DNA of 64,000 nucleotides from the NCBI RefSeq assembly GCF_008831235.1, contig NZ_WBKF01000001.1, forward strand, positions 372,001 to 436,000, in the 5' to 3' direction. The translations under genes and the position numbers were made by a program. A model generated the notes under the pieces. The model was not told where the DNA came from and made no database searches. It worked only from the letters and a program-made list of their open reading frames with translations. Shown here piece after piece: positions 1 through 10,182 of the stretch (position 1 is its first letter; each line of letters opens with the position of its first letter). Source of the stretch: Pseudoclavibacter sp. CFCC 11306. GTDB lineage: Bacteria > Actinomycetota > Actinomycetes > Actinomycetales > Microbacteriaceae.

Positions 1-2280
<2,280 letters not shown>

Positions 2281-2370
2281 GCTGCCCCTCTCATCATTGA
2301 AATTCTTCTTTAGAATGATCCGATTCACAGTGCGAATTCCAGTAAGGATGCCCTCACTTATTGTCGATGA
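2281..2370 (-). promoter_or_regulatory. acnA upstream region with short inverted repeats
   Basis: This 90-base gap before acnA is clearly more AT-rich than its surroundings. It contains ATTCT-N5-AGAAT (2302-2316) and an overlapping pair ATCATT-N15-AATGAT (2293-2298 and 2314-2319). These could bind a repressor or lie in the core promoter. They do not match the AcnR operator known from corynebacteria, so the regulator is unknown. Confidence 0.4.
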
Positions 2371-3060
2371 TCACTGTTGTGCGTCGGAATCCGTGTTGAC
2401 AGGCGAGCCATCACGGCGCGCGATCTCGTCGAGGGCGACGATGACCGGCCGCAGCAGCAGCCAGGTCAGCAGTGCTCCGACCGCGAGCAGAGGCAGCCCC
2501 ATCGCGAGCTTCACGACGCCCAGCGCGACGATGTCGTCGTCGGCGCGCGACTGCAGATAGAGCGGCAGCTGAACGGCAAGACGCAGCACGGCGATGGCGG
2601 CCCAGACTCCGGTCGCCAGCGCGCCCGCCCGAAGCAGCAGCCGATTCTCGTGCGCCAGCGAGGCATCCCCGCGCAGCGCACCGACGGCGAGACCGACCAG
2701 CGGCCGGCGCACCAACAGCGAGACGAGCAGAGCCAACGCGCTGACCGCATTGATGATCAGCCCGGGAAGATAGTTCTCTGAGGCGCGGCCGGTGACCAGA
2801 GCGAACACCGCCCCCAGCGCCACGCCGAAGAGACCGGAGAGCGCCGACTGCAGCGACTCGTGGCGGGCCAGGCGCCAGATCACGAAGACCGCCACCAGCA
2901 CGAGGCTGGCGCCGACCGCCCACGCCAGCTGTCGGGTGATCGTCTGAATCAGGATGAAGACGACGCCGGGCAGCACCGACTCGGCCAGGCCTCGCACGCC
3001 GCCGAGCGACGCCCAAACGGTCTTCGCGTCGAGTGTGTCCTGGTCGAGCAGCTCACGCAT
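2371..3060 (-). CDS. DUF3159 family membrane protein
   Basis: A 229-residue polytopic membrane protein with about six hydrophobic segments, matching the actinobacterial DUF3159 family. Function is unknown. The N-terminus is short and cytoplasmic in type (MRELLDQDTLDAKTVWASLGG) and is followed by membrane segments near residues 28-60, 70-90, 98-117, 140-160 and 175-205. Its start codon lies inside the end of the DUF3710 gene (8-base overlap), so the two are translationally coupled; this pairing is conserved in Actinobacteria. The start at 3060 is fixed by that overlap. The next gene downstream on the same strand is acnA. Confidence 0.88.
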   Translation of the reverse strand: MRELLDQDTLDAKTVWASLGGVRGLAESVLPGVVFILIQTITRQLAWAVGASLVLVAVFVIWRLARHESLQSALSGLFGVALGAVFALVTGRASENYLPGLIINAVSALALLVSLLVRRPLVGLAVGALRGDASLAHENRLLLRAGALATGVWAAIAVLRLAVQLPLYLQSRADDDIVALGVVKLAMGLPLLAVGALLTWLLLRPVIVALDEIARRDGSPVNTDSDAQQ

Positions 3061-3778
3061 TCGCAGGCACGGAGTCTGCGGCGTTCTGCTGCGGCAGGCT
3101 CAGCGGCAGCAGCTCGCGCGGCGCACGAGGTTCGGAGCCGCGGCGCACCACGATGGAGCGGAAGAGCGCGTTCACGCGTTCGGCGGTCTCTTCGTTGTCG
3201 AGACCTGCGCCGGAGACGACGCCGCGCAGGAACCAGCGCGGACCGTCGACGCCGAGAAAACGCACGACCTGAGTGCCCTCCGGCGTCTGCACCGCGGCGT
3301 GCACCTCGAGGCCGAGCTCTCCCTGGAACTCACGGTGCGCGGCCTTCTGCGCACCGAGCTGCTGGGTGATCTGCTCGCGCACTTCGTGCCACAGGCCTTC
3401 GCTGCGCGGCGCGGCGAACGCCTGCACCTGCAGCTGGGTGCCCTCGTCTTCGAATGTGACGGCCACCGGTCGCTTGGAGGGCTCTTCCACCTCGACGCGG
3501 ATGGTGAGTCCTGGCCTAGGCGGCAGCAGGATCGAACCGAAGTCGATCAGCGGCTGAGACGCGGTGAACTCACCGAAGTCGAACGGACCCTGTGCGTCAC
3601 GGCCTTCGAGCAGCTCTTTCGGCTCGACGAGCTCGTCAGCGTCTGACACGTCGGACGACTCGTCTGTCGCATCCGCGCTCTGCTTCTCGGCAGACTCACG
3701 CACGGCATCTTCTGTGTCGACTGCGTCTGCGGTCTGCTGGTCGTCGTGCCGATCGGCACGTGACTTTCTTCCGAACAC
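3053..3778 (-). CDS. DUF3710 domain protein
   Basis: A 241-residue soluble protein of the actinobacterial DUF3710 family, with no known biochemical role. The first 60 or so residues are acidic, low-complexity and probably disordered. The folded part starts near residue 65 (GPFDFGEF) and includes a stretch ending FLGVDGPRWFLRGVVSG that is typical of the family. The start is GTG, preceded by AAAGGA at eight bases. It is coupled to the downstream DUF3159 gene by an 8-base overlap, and dut lies just upstream on the same strand 47 bases away, so all three may be co-transcribed. No membrane segment or signal peptide is seen. Confidence 0.88.
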   Translation of the reverse strand: MFGRKSRADRHDDQQTADAVDTEDAVRESAEKQSADATDESSDVSDADELVEPKELLEGRDAQGPFDFGEFTASQPLIDFGSILLPPRPGLTIRVEVEEPSKRPVAVTFEDEGTQLQVQAFAAPRSEGLWHEVREQITQQLGAQKAAHREFQGELGLEVHAAVQTPEGTQVVRFLGVDGPRWFLRGVVSGAGLDNEETAERVNALFRSIVVRRGSEPRAPRELLPLSLPQQNAADSVPANA

Positions 3779-3825
3779 GTTCGGATCCTTTCAGTTCAAA
3801 TGGCCTAAGAGGTGCAACGGGGCGC

Positions 3826-4254
3826 TCAGACGCCGGTCGAGCCGAAACCCTGTGAGGCTCTTGCGCTGCCGGGCAGACGCTCGACCTCGACGAACTCCAC
3901 ATGCTCGAAACGCTGCACGACGAGCTGAGCGATGCGGTCACCCGGTCTGACGGTGAAATCCTGGTCTGACGTGTTGAGCAGAATGACCTTGATCTCGCCA
4001 CGATAGCCCGCATCGATGGTGCCTGGTGCGTTGAGCACTGTGATTCCGCTGTGCAGAGCGAGGCCGCTGCGGGGATGCACCAGCCCGACGCAGCCCTCGG
4101 GCAGAGCGATCGAAAGGCCGGTGCCGATGACTGCCCTCTGTTTGGCGGGCACGGTCGCCGATTCGTTGGAGCAGAGGTCGGCTCCTGCGTCTCCGGGACG
4201 TGCGTAAACGGGCGCGGCTGCTCCGGCGAAGAGCACCTGGACGTTAGAATTCAC
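3826..4254 (-). CDS. dut: dUTP diphosphatase
   Basis: Trimeric dUTPase, which hydrolyses dUTP to dUMP and pyrophosphate to keep uracil out of DNA and supply dTMP synthesis. At 142 residues it is the normal length. All five family motifs are present in order: GDAGADLCS (motif 1), HPRSGLA (motif 2), the stretch GTIDAGYRGEIKVILLN (motif 3, with the catalytic Asp and Tyr), GDRIAQLVVQ (motif 4) and the C-terminal QGFGSTG (motif 5, nucleotide-capping arm). The start is GTG. There is no ribosome binding site; a TAGGCT box ends seven bases before the start, which suggests a leaderless mRNA. The neighbouring DUF3093 gene is divergent. Confidence 0.97.
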   Translation of the reverse strand: MNSNVQVLFAGAAAPVYARPGDAGADLCSNESATVPAKQRAVIGTGLSIALPEGCVGLVHPRSGLALHSGITVLNAPGTIDAGYRGEIKVILLNTSDQDFTVRPGDRIAQLVVQRFEHVEFVEVERLPGSARASQGFGSTGV

Positions 4255-4261
4255 GGTGTCC

Positions 4262-4267
4262 AGCCTA
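4262..4267 (-). promoter_or_regulatory. -10 box for leaderless dut transcript
   Basis: TAGGCT on the minus strand ends seven bases before the GTG of dut. With a normal start point about seven bases downstream, the transcript would begin at the start codon. No convincing -35 was found. Confidence 0.45.
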
Positions 4268-4312
4268 CATGCCCGTGTGCGTGTGGGTCAGCGTATGAAG
4301 AACCGGTGACTG

Positions 4313-4786
4313 ATGATTTATCGAGAACGTCTGCGACCTCATGGCGGGGCCTATATCGCGCTGCTGCTGATAATCCCCGCCTTCGCGACGGTCTTCTACA
4401 AGGTGAGTCCGGTGACCGGGTTCATCGTCGGCCCGGTGCTCTTCGTGCTCTTCGCCGCCATGAGCTGGCTGGCCTCTCCCCTGATCACGCTGGCCTCCGA
4501 CCGCCTGACGGTCGGTCGCGCGAGCATTCCGGTCGCGGCTCTGGGCGACCCCGTTGTCTACCGCAGAGGCGATGAAGCCCTCGAACAGATTCGCGGGCAG
4601 CTCGACATGCGCGCGTTCGTAGCCTTCAGAGGCGGGGTGGACCTCATCCGGATTCCAGTGATCGACCCAGAGGATCCGACGCCGTACTGGCTGATCGGAT
4701 CACGGCATGCAGACGAGCTGGCCGCCGAGATCCGGCTGGCTCAGGCGGCGCAGTCTTTGCAGACCGGCCCGAGTGAGCTCTCGTGA
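4313..4786 (+). CDS. DUF3093 family membrane protein
   Basis: A 157-residue protein of the actinobacterial DUF3093 family, function unknown. Two hydrophobic segments near the N-terminus (about residues 13-30 and 35-55) anchor it in the membrane. The remaining part is a small cytoplasmic-type domain containing YWLIGSRHADELA, a typical family signature. It is divergent from dut, and the dut/DUF3093 neighbourhood is conserved in Actinobacteria. Its 3' end overlaps the end of the convergent DUF4193 gene by 46 bases. The start was chosen as the first ATG before the first membrane segment; a ribosome binding site is not obvious. Confidence 0.87.
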   Translation: MIYRERLRPHGGAYIALLLIIPAFATVFYKVSPVTGFIVGPVLFVLFAAMSWLASPLITLASDRLTVGRASIPVAALGDPVVYRRGDEALEQIRGQLDMRAFVAFRGGVDLIRIPVIDPEDPTPYWLIGSRHADELAAEIRLAQAAQSLQTGPSELS

Positions 4787-5031
4787 TCGAACTGCGTGCG
4801 GTGCTTCACCAGAAAGCACTCCACGCAGGTGAACTCGTTCTCCTGCGGAGGCAGGACGACGACGTCGAGCTCGGCGTCTGACAGATCGGGTCCGTCGGCC
4901 AGCGCGTACTCGCTGGTGTCGTTCTCGTCATCGGCGGTCGTCTTCGGCTTCGACGGGATGCTCTGCTTCAGCGCGTCGAGTGAGTCGGATTCGTCCTCTT
5001 GGCGCCGAGGCGCGTCGTAGTCTGTGGCCAT
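4741..5031 (-). CDS. DUF4193 family zinc-ribbon-like protein
   Basis: A 96-residue acidic protein of the DUF4193 family, found throughout Actinobacteria, function unknown. The N-terminal half (MATDYDAPRRQEDESDS onward) is charged and probably disordered. The C-terminal part has CVECF and, about 20 residues later, CKDC, four cysteines that look like a zinc ribbon. In other Actinobacteria this family accompanies dut and sepH, as here. A longer open frame upstream was rejected because family members start at MATDYDAPR. The 3' end overlaps that of DUF3093. Confidence 0.88.
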   Translation of the reverse strand: MATDYDAPRRQEDESDSLDALKQSIPSKPKTTADDENDTSEYALADGPDLSDAELDVVVLPPQENEFTCVECFLVKHRTQFDHESSLGPVCKDCAA

Positions 5032-5212
5032 GTCTGTGTCCGTTCTGCTTGCTGTGGCGCAGATAGCATGCATCATTGTCTGACGTTTCGCAAACCGTGC
5101 GATTCGATTTGGCTCCGGCACGACGCCGCAGAAAACACGGCAAGCCTGCAGACCTCCGGCCTGCGCAGGTGGCAAGATGTCAGGGACAGTGATGAGAGAC
5201 CGCGAGGAGGCC

Positions 5213-6418
5213 ATGGTGCGCGAGCTGAAATTCGTCGGAACCGAGGACGATCGGCTGCTGCTGGTCGATCCCCAGGGCGAGCAGTTCGCCGTACCGGTGA
5301 CGCCCGAGCTGAGGCAGGCGATTCGGGTGCGACGCGCCCTTCCCTCCGCAGCACCGCGCAGTGCGCTGCCGGCGCCGCGTGACGTGCAGCAGCTGCTGCG
5401 CTCCGGGCTCACCAGCGAACAGGTCGCCGATCACTTCGGCGTCGAGGCGGAGTACATCGCCAAGTTCGAGGCTCCTGTGATCGCCGAGCTGGAGCACATG
5501 GTCGACATGGCTCAAGAGGTTCCGCTGCACTTCAACGAAGAGGGCGCAGAGACGTCGACCTTCGGCCACATCATCGCTCACCGACTGGTCAACCGCGGCG
5601 CCGAGCACACGATGTGGTCGAGCTGGCGCGAAGACGACGGCCGATGGACCGTTCAGGTCGCGTACACCGCTGATGACGCCGATCGAGCCGCGCGCTGGTT
5701 CTTCGATCCTCGCCGTCGCCAGCTGACCCCTGCGAACGAAGAGGCCGATCAGCTCTCAAGCGCACAGGATCTCGAGCCGGTGAAACCGGTGCGGCTGCGC
5801 CTGGTCGATGCGGCGACGACTGTCGACACCTTTCCGCTCGAGAGCAGCGAGGAGGACGACGCTGCCGCTGCGGCATCGTCATCGACTCAGATCCCTGATC
5901 CGACCACTGCACGCGCCGATGGCGCCCGGCTGTGGGAGAACGCCATACGCACCCGGCATGGTCAGCATGAAGATCGCTCCGAGGCAGACGATTCGGCGGC
6001 CGCGCATGACTCCACGAGCGACGTCCAGGCTCGACTCGGCCGCGAGGGACGCAGCGATCGACTTGGTCGGTCGGAGCGTGTGGCGCCGACGGACCACGTC
6101 GGGCGCACTGCTGCTGACGGACTTCGCGGCGAACGCCCGAAAGTGCACAGTGAGACCGAAGACCTGCTGCAGGCGCTGCGGCGTCGCCACGACGCCGACA
6201 AGAAGCCCGAGGTCGAAGAGACGGCCGGGCTGCGTCCGGCACCGCAGACGCGGCTGCACGTCGTTCCAGAGCAGTTGCCCGACGCCTCCGCGCCGTCCGA
6301 CGATCAGGCCGATCACACCGCTGCCGCTCCCGACGCAGGCGCCCCGCGCAAGGGTCGGCCGAGTCTGCCGAGCTGGGACGAGATCGTGTTCGGCACCAAG
6401 CCGCACGACGAGAAGTAG
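5213..6418 (+). CDS. sepH: cell division protein SepH (DUF3071)
   Basis: SepH is an actinobacterial cell-division protein that binds FtsZ and stimulates its assembly. The N-terminal DUF3071 domain is clear: it starts (M)VRELKFVGTEDDRLLLVD, and a helix-turn-helix-like stretch follows (SGLTSEQVADHFGVEAEYIAKFE region, about residues 65-88). The C-terminal half (roughly residues 200-402) is a long acidic, low-complexity linker with a short conserved tail (SLPSWDEIVFGTKP). AGGAGG lies at 5205-5210, which favours either the ATG at 5213 or, with better spacing, the GTG at 5216. Earlier in-frame ATGs are unlikely. The gene converges on the phosphodiesterase gene with a gap of only 28 bases. Confidence 0.9.
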   Translation: MVRELKFVGTEDDRLLLVDPQGEQFAVPVTPELRQAIRVRRALPSAAPRSALPAPRDVQQLLRSGLTSEQVADHFGVEAEYIAKFEAPVIAELEHMVDMAQEVPLHFNEEGAETSTFGHIIAHRLVNRGAEHTMWSSWREDDGRWTVQVAYTADDADRAARWFFDPRRRQLTPANEEADQLSSAQDLEPVKPVRLRLVDAATTVDTFPLESSEEDDAAAAASSSTQIPDPTTARADGARLWENAIRTRHGQHEDRSEADDSAAAHDSTSDVQARLGREGRSDRLGRSERVAPTDHVGRTAADGLRGERPKVHSETEDLLQALRRRHDADKKPEVEETAGLRPAPQTRLHVVPEQLPDASAPSDDQADHTAAAPDAGAPRKGRPSLPSWDEIVFGTKPHDEK

Positions 6419-6446
6419 TCTTGGCGGCGCAGGCGCGTCGCCTCGC

Positions 6447-7595
6447 TCACCAGCGGATCAGAGGCACCTCGCGCTCCCACCTGCTGAAGCCGCCGTGCTG
6501 GCCGACCATGCGCCGTGACGCCTCATCGGCCGGCAGCCCACGATAGATCGCCGCGTGGTCTCCCAGCGCGATCGCTGCGACGTCTCCGAGCCGGTGCCGA
6601 GCCATCGCATCCATCGACGGGCCGAGCAGCCCGCTGTCACACAGCTCGGCACGCGTGCACGTGACGAACTCTCCGGTGCCGGCCACGTCGTCCAGATGGC
6701 GCTGCAGGTCGAGCGCTGCGGCGGGATGGTCCGTTTCGTCCTTCAGCACCAGCTGCACGCAGCGCGGCTCTCCTGCCGTCGCCAGAATGGATTCGGCTCC
6801 CGACCATTCGGCGAGCAGCACGTGGTCGGCCTCGTCGATGTCGAGCATTCCGTGGTCGCCGGTGAGCACGGTGCTCCAGCCGCGGCGCTCGAGACGGGCG
6901 TCTGCCGTCACCGCGTCGATCTGCTCGAGCATCTCTGACCAACGAGGTGACTCCCAGCCCCTGCGGTGGCCGATCTTGTCGAGCTCTGGCACGTAGACCT
7001 GGACGAGCGACCGCTTCGCATGTCGTCGGATGTCGGCGAGGGCGGCGAACCGGTCTTCGAGATCGTCGGCCGCGACGTAACGCGCGCCACGCAGGGTCGC
7101 TGCGCTGAAGCCGCTGTGCTCGTACTCGGCTGGGCCGATGGCGAAGGCCTCGACGTCGACGCCGCTTGCCCGCTCGAACAGGGTCGAGTGCGGCTGCCAG
7201 GCCTCTGGAGACATCTCAGGGCCCCAGCCGCTCAGCTGATTGCGCACGATCCCGGCGTCGCGATCGTAGACGCTGTAGCCGACGATGCCGTGCTGCGCCG
7301 GGGCGAGGCCGGTCGCCAACGAGGTGAGCGACGCAGCTGTCGTGGTGGGCAGCCGCGCGCTGAGCGGGCGATGCGGATGCTGACGGTCGGCCTGCAACAG
7401 GTGGCGCGCGTACCCGGATCGGGCCTGAAGGTTGTGGCTGCCCAACCCGTCGACGAGCACGACGGCGAAGTGATCGCATGCGGGCAGGTCGAGCGTCGAG
7501 CGGGTGCGCCGACCCGAGACGGCCTCGAGGCCTTCTCGCGCCACGTCTTCGATGAACGCGGTGTTGTCGGTGGGTGCGGGTAGAATCCGATTCAC
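6447..7595 (-). CDS. alkaline-phosphatase-superfamily phosphodiesterase
   Basis: A 382-residue enzyme of the nucleotide pyrophosphatase/phosphodiesterase branch of the alkaline phosphatase superfamily. These use a Thr or Ser nucleophile and two metal ions to cleave phosphate esters. Family features in order: VVLVDGLGSHNL (first metal Asp, near residue 50), LPTTTAASLTSLATG (nucleophile Thr region), HGIVGYSVYD, QVYVPELDKIGHRRG, and VLTGDHGMLDID (metal Asp and His). No clear signal peptide is seen, so location is uncertain and the natural substrate is unknown. Starting at GTG 7595 gives the usual N-terminus just before LPAPTDNTAF; a GTG at 7622 is an alternative. It is divergent from parC, and this pairing is common in related actinomycetes. 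Confidence 0.85.
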   Translation of the reverse strand: MNRILPAPTDNTAFIEDVAREGLEAVSGRRTRSTLDLPACDHFAVVLVDGLGSHNLQARSGYARHLLQADRQHPHRPLSARLPTTTAASLTSLATGLAPAQHGIVGYSVYDRDAGIVRNQLSGWGPEMSPEAWQPHSTLFERASGVDVEAFAIGPAEYEHSGFSAATLRGARYVAADDLEDRFAALADIRRHAKRSLVQVYVPELDKIGHRRGWESPRWSEMLEQIDAVTADARLERRGWSTVLTGDHGMLDIDEADHVLLAEWSGAESILATAGEPRCVQLVLKDETDHPAAALDLQRHLDDVAGTGEFVTCTRAELCDSGLLGPSMDAMARHRLGDVAAIALGDHAAIYRGLPADEASRRMVGQHGGFSRWEREVPLIRW

Positions 7596-7663
7596 CGGTA
7601 CAGTCTCGCACAGCAGGCGCACGACCCCAGGCCGGTGCAGACCGAGCAGGCAGACTGGAGACC

Positions 7664-10171
7664 ATGAGCAGCACCGCGACCGATCAGCCGAAGCAGCGCA
7701 TCGAAGACATCGACGTCACGACAGAGATGCAGCGCAGCTACGTCGAGTACGCGATGTCGGTGATTCACTCGCGCGCACTGCCGGATGCTCGCGACGGGTT
7801 GAAGCCCGTGCAACGGCGCATCCTCTACATGATGCGCGAGATGGGTCTCTCCCCCGACAAGGGTCATGTGAAGTCGGCTCGTGTGGTCGGCGAGGTGATG
7901 GGAAAGCTGCATCCTCACGGCGACTCCGCGATCTACGACGCGCTCGTGCGACTCTCGCGTGACTTCGCGATGGAGGTGCCGCTGGTCGACGGTCACGGCA
8001 ACTTCGGCTCGTTGGACGACGGCCCCGCGGCGTCACGCTACACCGAGGCGCGCCTGACGGCCGCCGCGATGCTGATGACTGACAGTCTCGACGAGAACGT
8101 CGTTGACTTCGTACCCAACTACGACAACCAGCTGCAGCAGCCGAGTGTGCTTCCGGCGCCCTTCCCGAACCTGCTGATCAACGGCACGAGCGGCATCGCA
8201 GTCGGTATGGCGACGAATATGGCACCGCACAACCCTCGCGAGGCGATCGCGGCGGCTGTGCATCTGCTTCGGCATCCGCATGCCACCGTCGACGACCTCA
8301 TGCGTCTGCTGCCCGGCCCCGATCTGCCGAGCGGCGGCAGCATCGTCGGCCTGGACGGCGTGCACGACGCATACGAACGCGGCCGCGGCATCTTCACCAT
8401 GCGTGCCAAGGCGTCAATCGAGCGGGTGAGTGCGCGTCGGCAGGGCATCGTCATCACCGAGCTGCCGTACATGGTCGGCCCCGAGTCGGTCATTCAGAAG
8501 ATCAAAGACGGTGTGACGGCGAAGAAGCTGCAGGGCATCTCGAACGTGCACGACCTCACCGATCGCAACAACGGCCTGCGCCTGATCATCGACGTCAAGA
8601 CCGGTTTCTCCCCCGAGGCCGTGCTCTCGTCGCTCTACCGGCACACGCCGCTTGAGACGAACTTCGGCATCAACAACGTCGTGCTGATCGACGGTCGACC
8701 ACGCACCGTCGGGCTCGTCGAGCTGCTCGGCGTCTACAACGCGCACCGCATCGAGGTCGTGCGACGGCGCAGCCAGCATCGTCTCGACCGGGCGCAGGAA
8801 CGTCTGCATCTCGTCGAAGGCCTGCTGATCGCGATCGTCGACATCGACGAGGTCATCGCGCTGATCCGCTCCAGCGACGACACCGAGACGGCCCGCGCCC
8901 GACTGATGAGCGTCTTCGACCTCAGCCAGCCTCAGGCCGATTACATCCTCGAACTGCGGCTGCGCCGCCTGACGAAGTTCAGCCAGATCGAGCTCGAGGC
9001 CGAGCGAGACGACCTGCTGCGACGCATCGAGAAACTCAGCGAGCTGCTGGGCAGCGAACGTCGACTGCGCGACCAAGTGGCTCGCGAACTCGACGAGGTC
9101 GCCAAGGTGCTCACCCAGCCGCGCCGCACCGTGCTGCTGACCGAAGACGCCCGCACAGTGGCTGCCGACGTGCCTCTTGAGATTCCTGACGAGCCATGTG
9201 CAGTGCTGCTGGGCGCGAATGGCAAGCTGGTGCGCCAAGCGCTCGCAGACGAGCAAGGCGACGACGCTGCTGCCGAGGCTCAGCCGACGGCTGAGCCTGA
9301 GATCGTGGCCGAGCCCGCACTCCAGGTCGGAGACCAGCTCGACGGCGGCAGCCGGCGCAGATCAGACGGCCTGGCGGCACGACTTGAGACCACCACACGC
9401 TCCGAGCTCGGCGTCGTCACCGACCGAGGCCGCATGCTTCGAGCGTCGGTGCTGGGCATCCCCGCCGGTGCTCCTGGCCTCGTGCAGTTCTCCGGCGGTG
9501 TGCGCCCAGAGACGCTCGTGACCCTCGAGAAGGGCGAACGCGTCGTGACGGTGGTGTCTCTCGACGATTCGCGTCCGCTGGCCGTCGGCACCGCCTCCGG
9601 TGTGGTCAAGCGTGTGCAGCGAGACGTGCCTGACAAACCCGACTGGGAGATCATCGCACTCAAGAAGGGCGACCGCATCGTCGGTGCGGCACCGGCTGCT
9701 GACGATGACGAACTCGTCTTCGTCTCGCGTCAGGCTCAGCTGCTGCACTTCGTCGCGAGCAGCGTGCGCCCTCAAGGGCGCAGTGCACAGGGAATGGCCG
9801 GCATGCGACTGGGCGCCGACGATGAGATTCTGTGGTTCGGCGTCATTCCGAAGGCGGTGATCACTGCCGGGCAGGCCACTGTGCTGACCATCGCCAACGA
9901 TTCGACCGCATTCGCCGACATCGTGCCCGGGTCGGCCAAGATCTCGCCGTTCAGCGAGTTTCCGGCCAAAGGGCGTGGCACCGGCGGGGTGCGGGCACAG
10001 AGGATGCTCAAAGGCGAAGACCAGCTCGCACGTGCCTGGGTGGGCGCCGGCGTTCCTCTGGCCTCAGGTGCGAAAGGTGCCGCCGTCGAGCTGCCCCTCA
10101 CTCTCGTTCGCAGAGACGCGTCCGGCGAAGTGCTGACCTCCCCGGTGCTCACCGTCGGCGGGCACTGCTGA
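7664..10171 (+). CDS. parC: DNA topoisomerase IV subunit A (ParC)
   Basis: The DNA-cleaving subunit of a type IIA topoisomerase. At 835 residues it has the GyrA/ParC breakage-reunion domain: LPDARDGLKPVQRRILYMM, HPHGDSAIYDALV (quinolone-resistance region, Ser88) and AASRYTEARLT, with catalytic Tyr126. The C-terminal beta-pinwheel starts near residue 490. Where a gyrase would carry the GyrA box (QRRGGKG), this protein has a degenerate QGRSAQG near residue 705, which argues for a decatenating topoisomerase IV, not a gyrase. An Ala/Glu-rich insert lies near residues 530-555. The start ATG 7664 has GGAG just upstream; a longer frame from 7574 lacks family similarity. parE converges 11 bases away, and the pair must be expressed from separate promoters. 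Confidence 0.93.
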   Translation: MSSTATDQPKQRIEDIDVTTEMQRSYVEYAMSVIHSRALPDARDGLKPVQRRILYMMREMGLSPDKGHVKSARVVGEVMGKLHPHGDSAIYDALVRLSRDFAMEVPLVDGHGNFGSLDDGPAASRYTEARLTAAAMLMTDSLDENVVDFVPNYDNQLQQPSVLPAPFPNLLINGTSGIAVGMATNMAPHNPREAIAAAVHLLRHPHATVDDLMRLLPGPDLPSGGSIVGLDGVHDAYERGRGIFTMRAKASIERVSARRQGIVITELPYMVGPESVIQKIKDGVTAKKLQGISNVHDLTDRNNGLRLIIDVKTGFSPEAVLSSLYRHTPLETNFGINNVVLIDGRPRTVGLVELLGVYNAHRIEVVRRRSQHRLDRAQERLHLVEGLLIAIVDIDEVIALIRSSDDTETARARLMSVFDLSQPQADYILELRLRRLTKFSQIELEAERDDLLRRIEKLSELLGSERRLRDQVARELDEVAKVLTQPRRTVLLTEDARTVAADVPLEIPDEPCAVLLGANGKLVRQALADEQGDDAAAEAQPTAEPEIVAEPALQVGDQLDGGSRRRSDGLAARLETTTRSELGVVTDRGRMLRASVLGIPAGAPGLVQFSGGVRPETLVTLEKGERVVTVVSLDDSRPLAVGTASGVVKRVQRDVPDKPDWEIIALKKGDRIVGAAPAADDDELVFVSRQAQLLHFVASSVRPQGRSAQGMAGMRLGADDEILWFGVIPKAVITAGQATVLTIANDSTAFADIVPGSAKISPFSEFPAKGRGTGGVRAQRMLKGEDQLARAWVGAGVPLASGAKGAAVELPLTLVRRDASGEVLTSPVLTVGGHC

Positions 10172-10182
10172 CAGGTGCCGAC

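Noticed and set aside
2293-2319. An AcnR operator upstream of acnA
   Set aside because: Inverted repeats exist but do not match the corynebacterial AcnR motif, so I only list them as unassigned.
5032-5412. N-terminal extension of the DUF4193 frame
   Set aside because: The family starts at MATDYDAPR; the extension is Arg/Ser-rich and overlaps the sepH promoter and 5' end.
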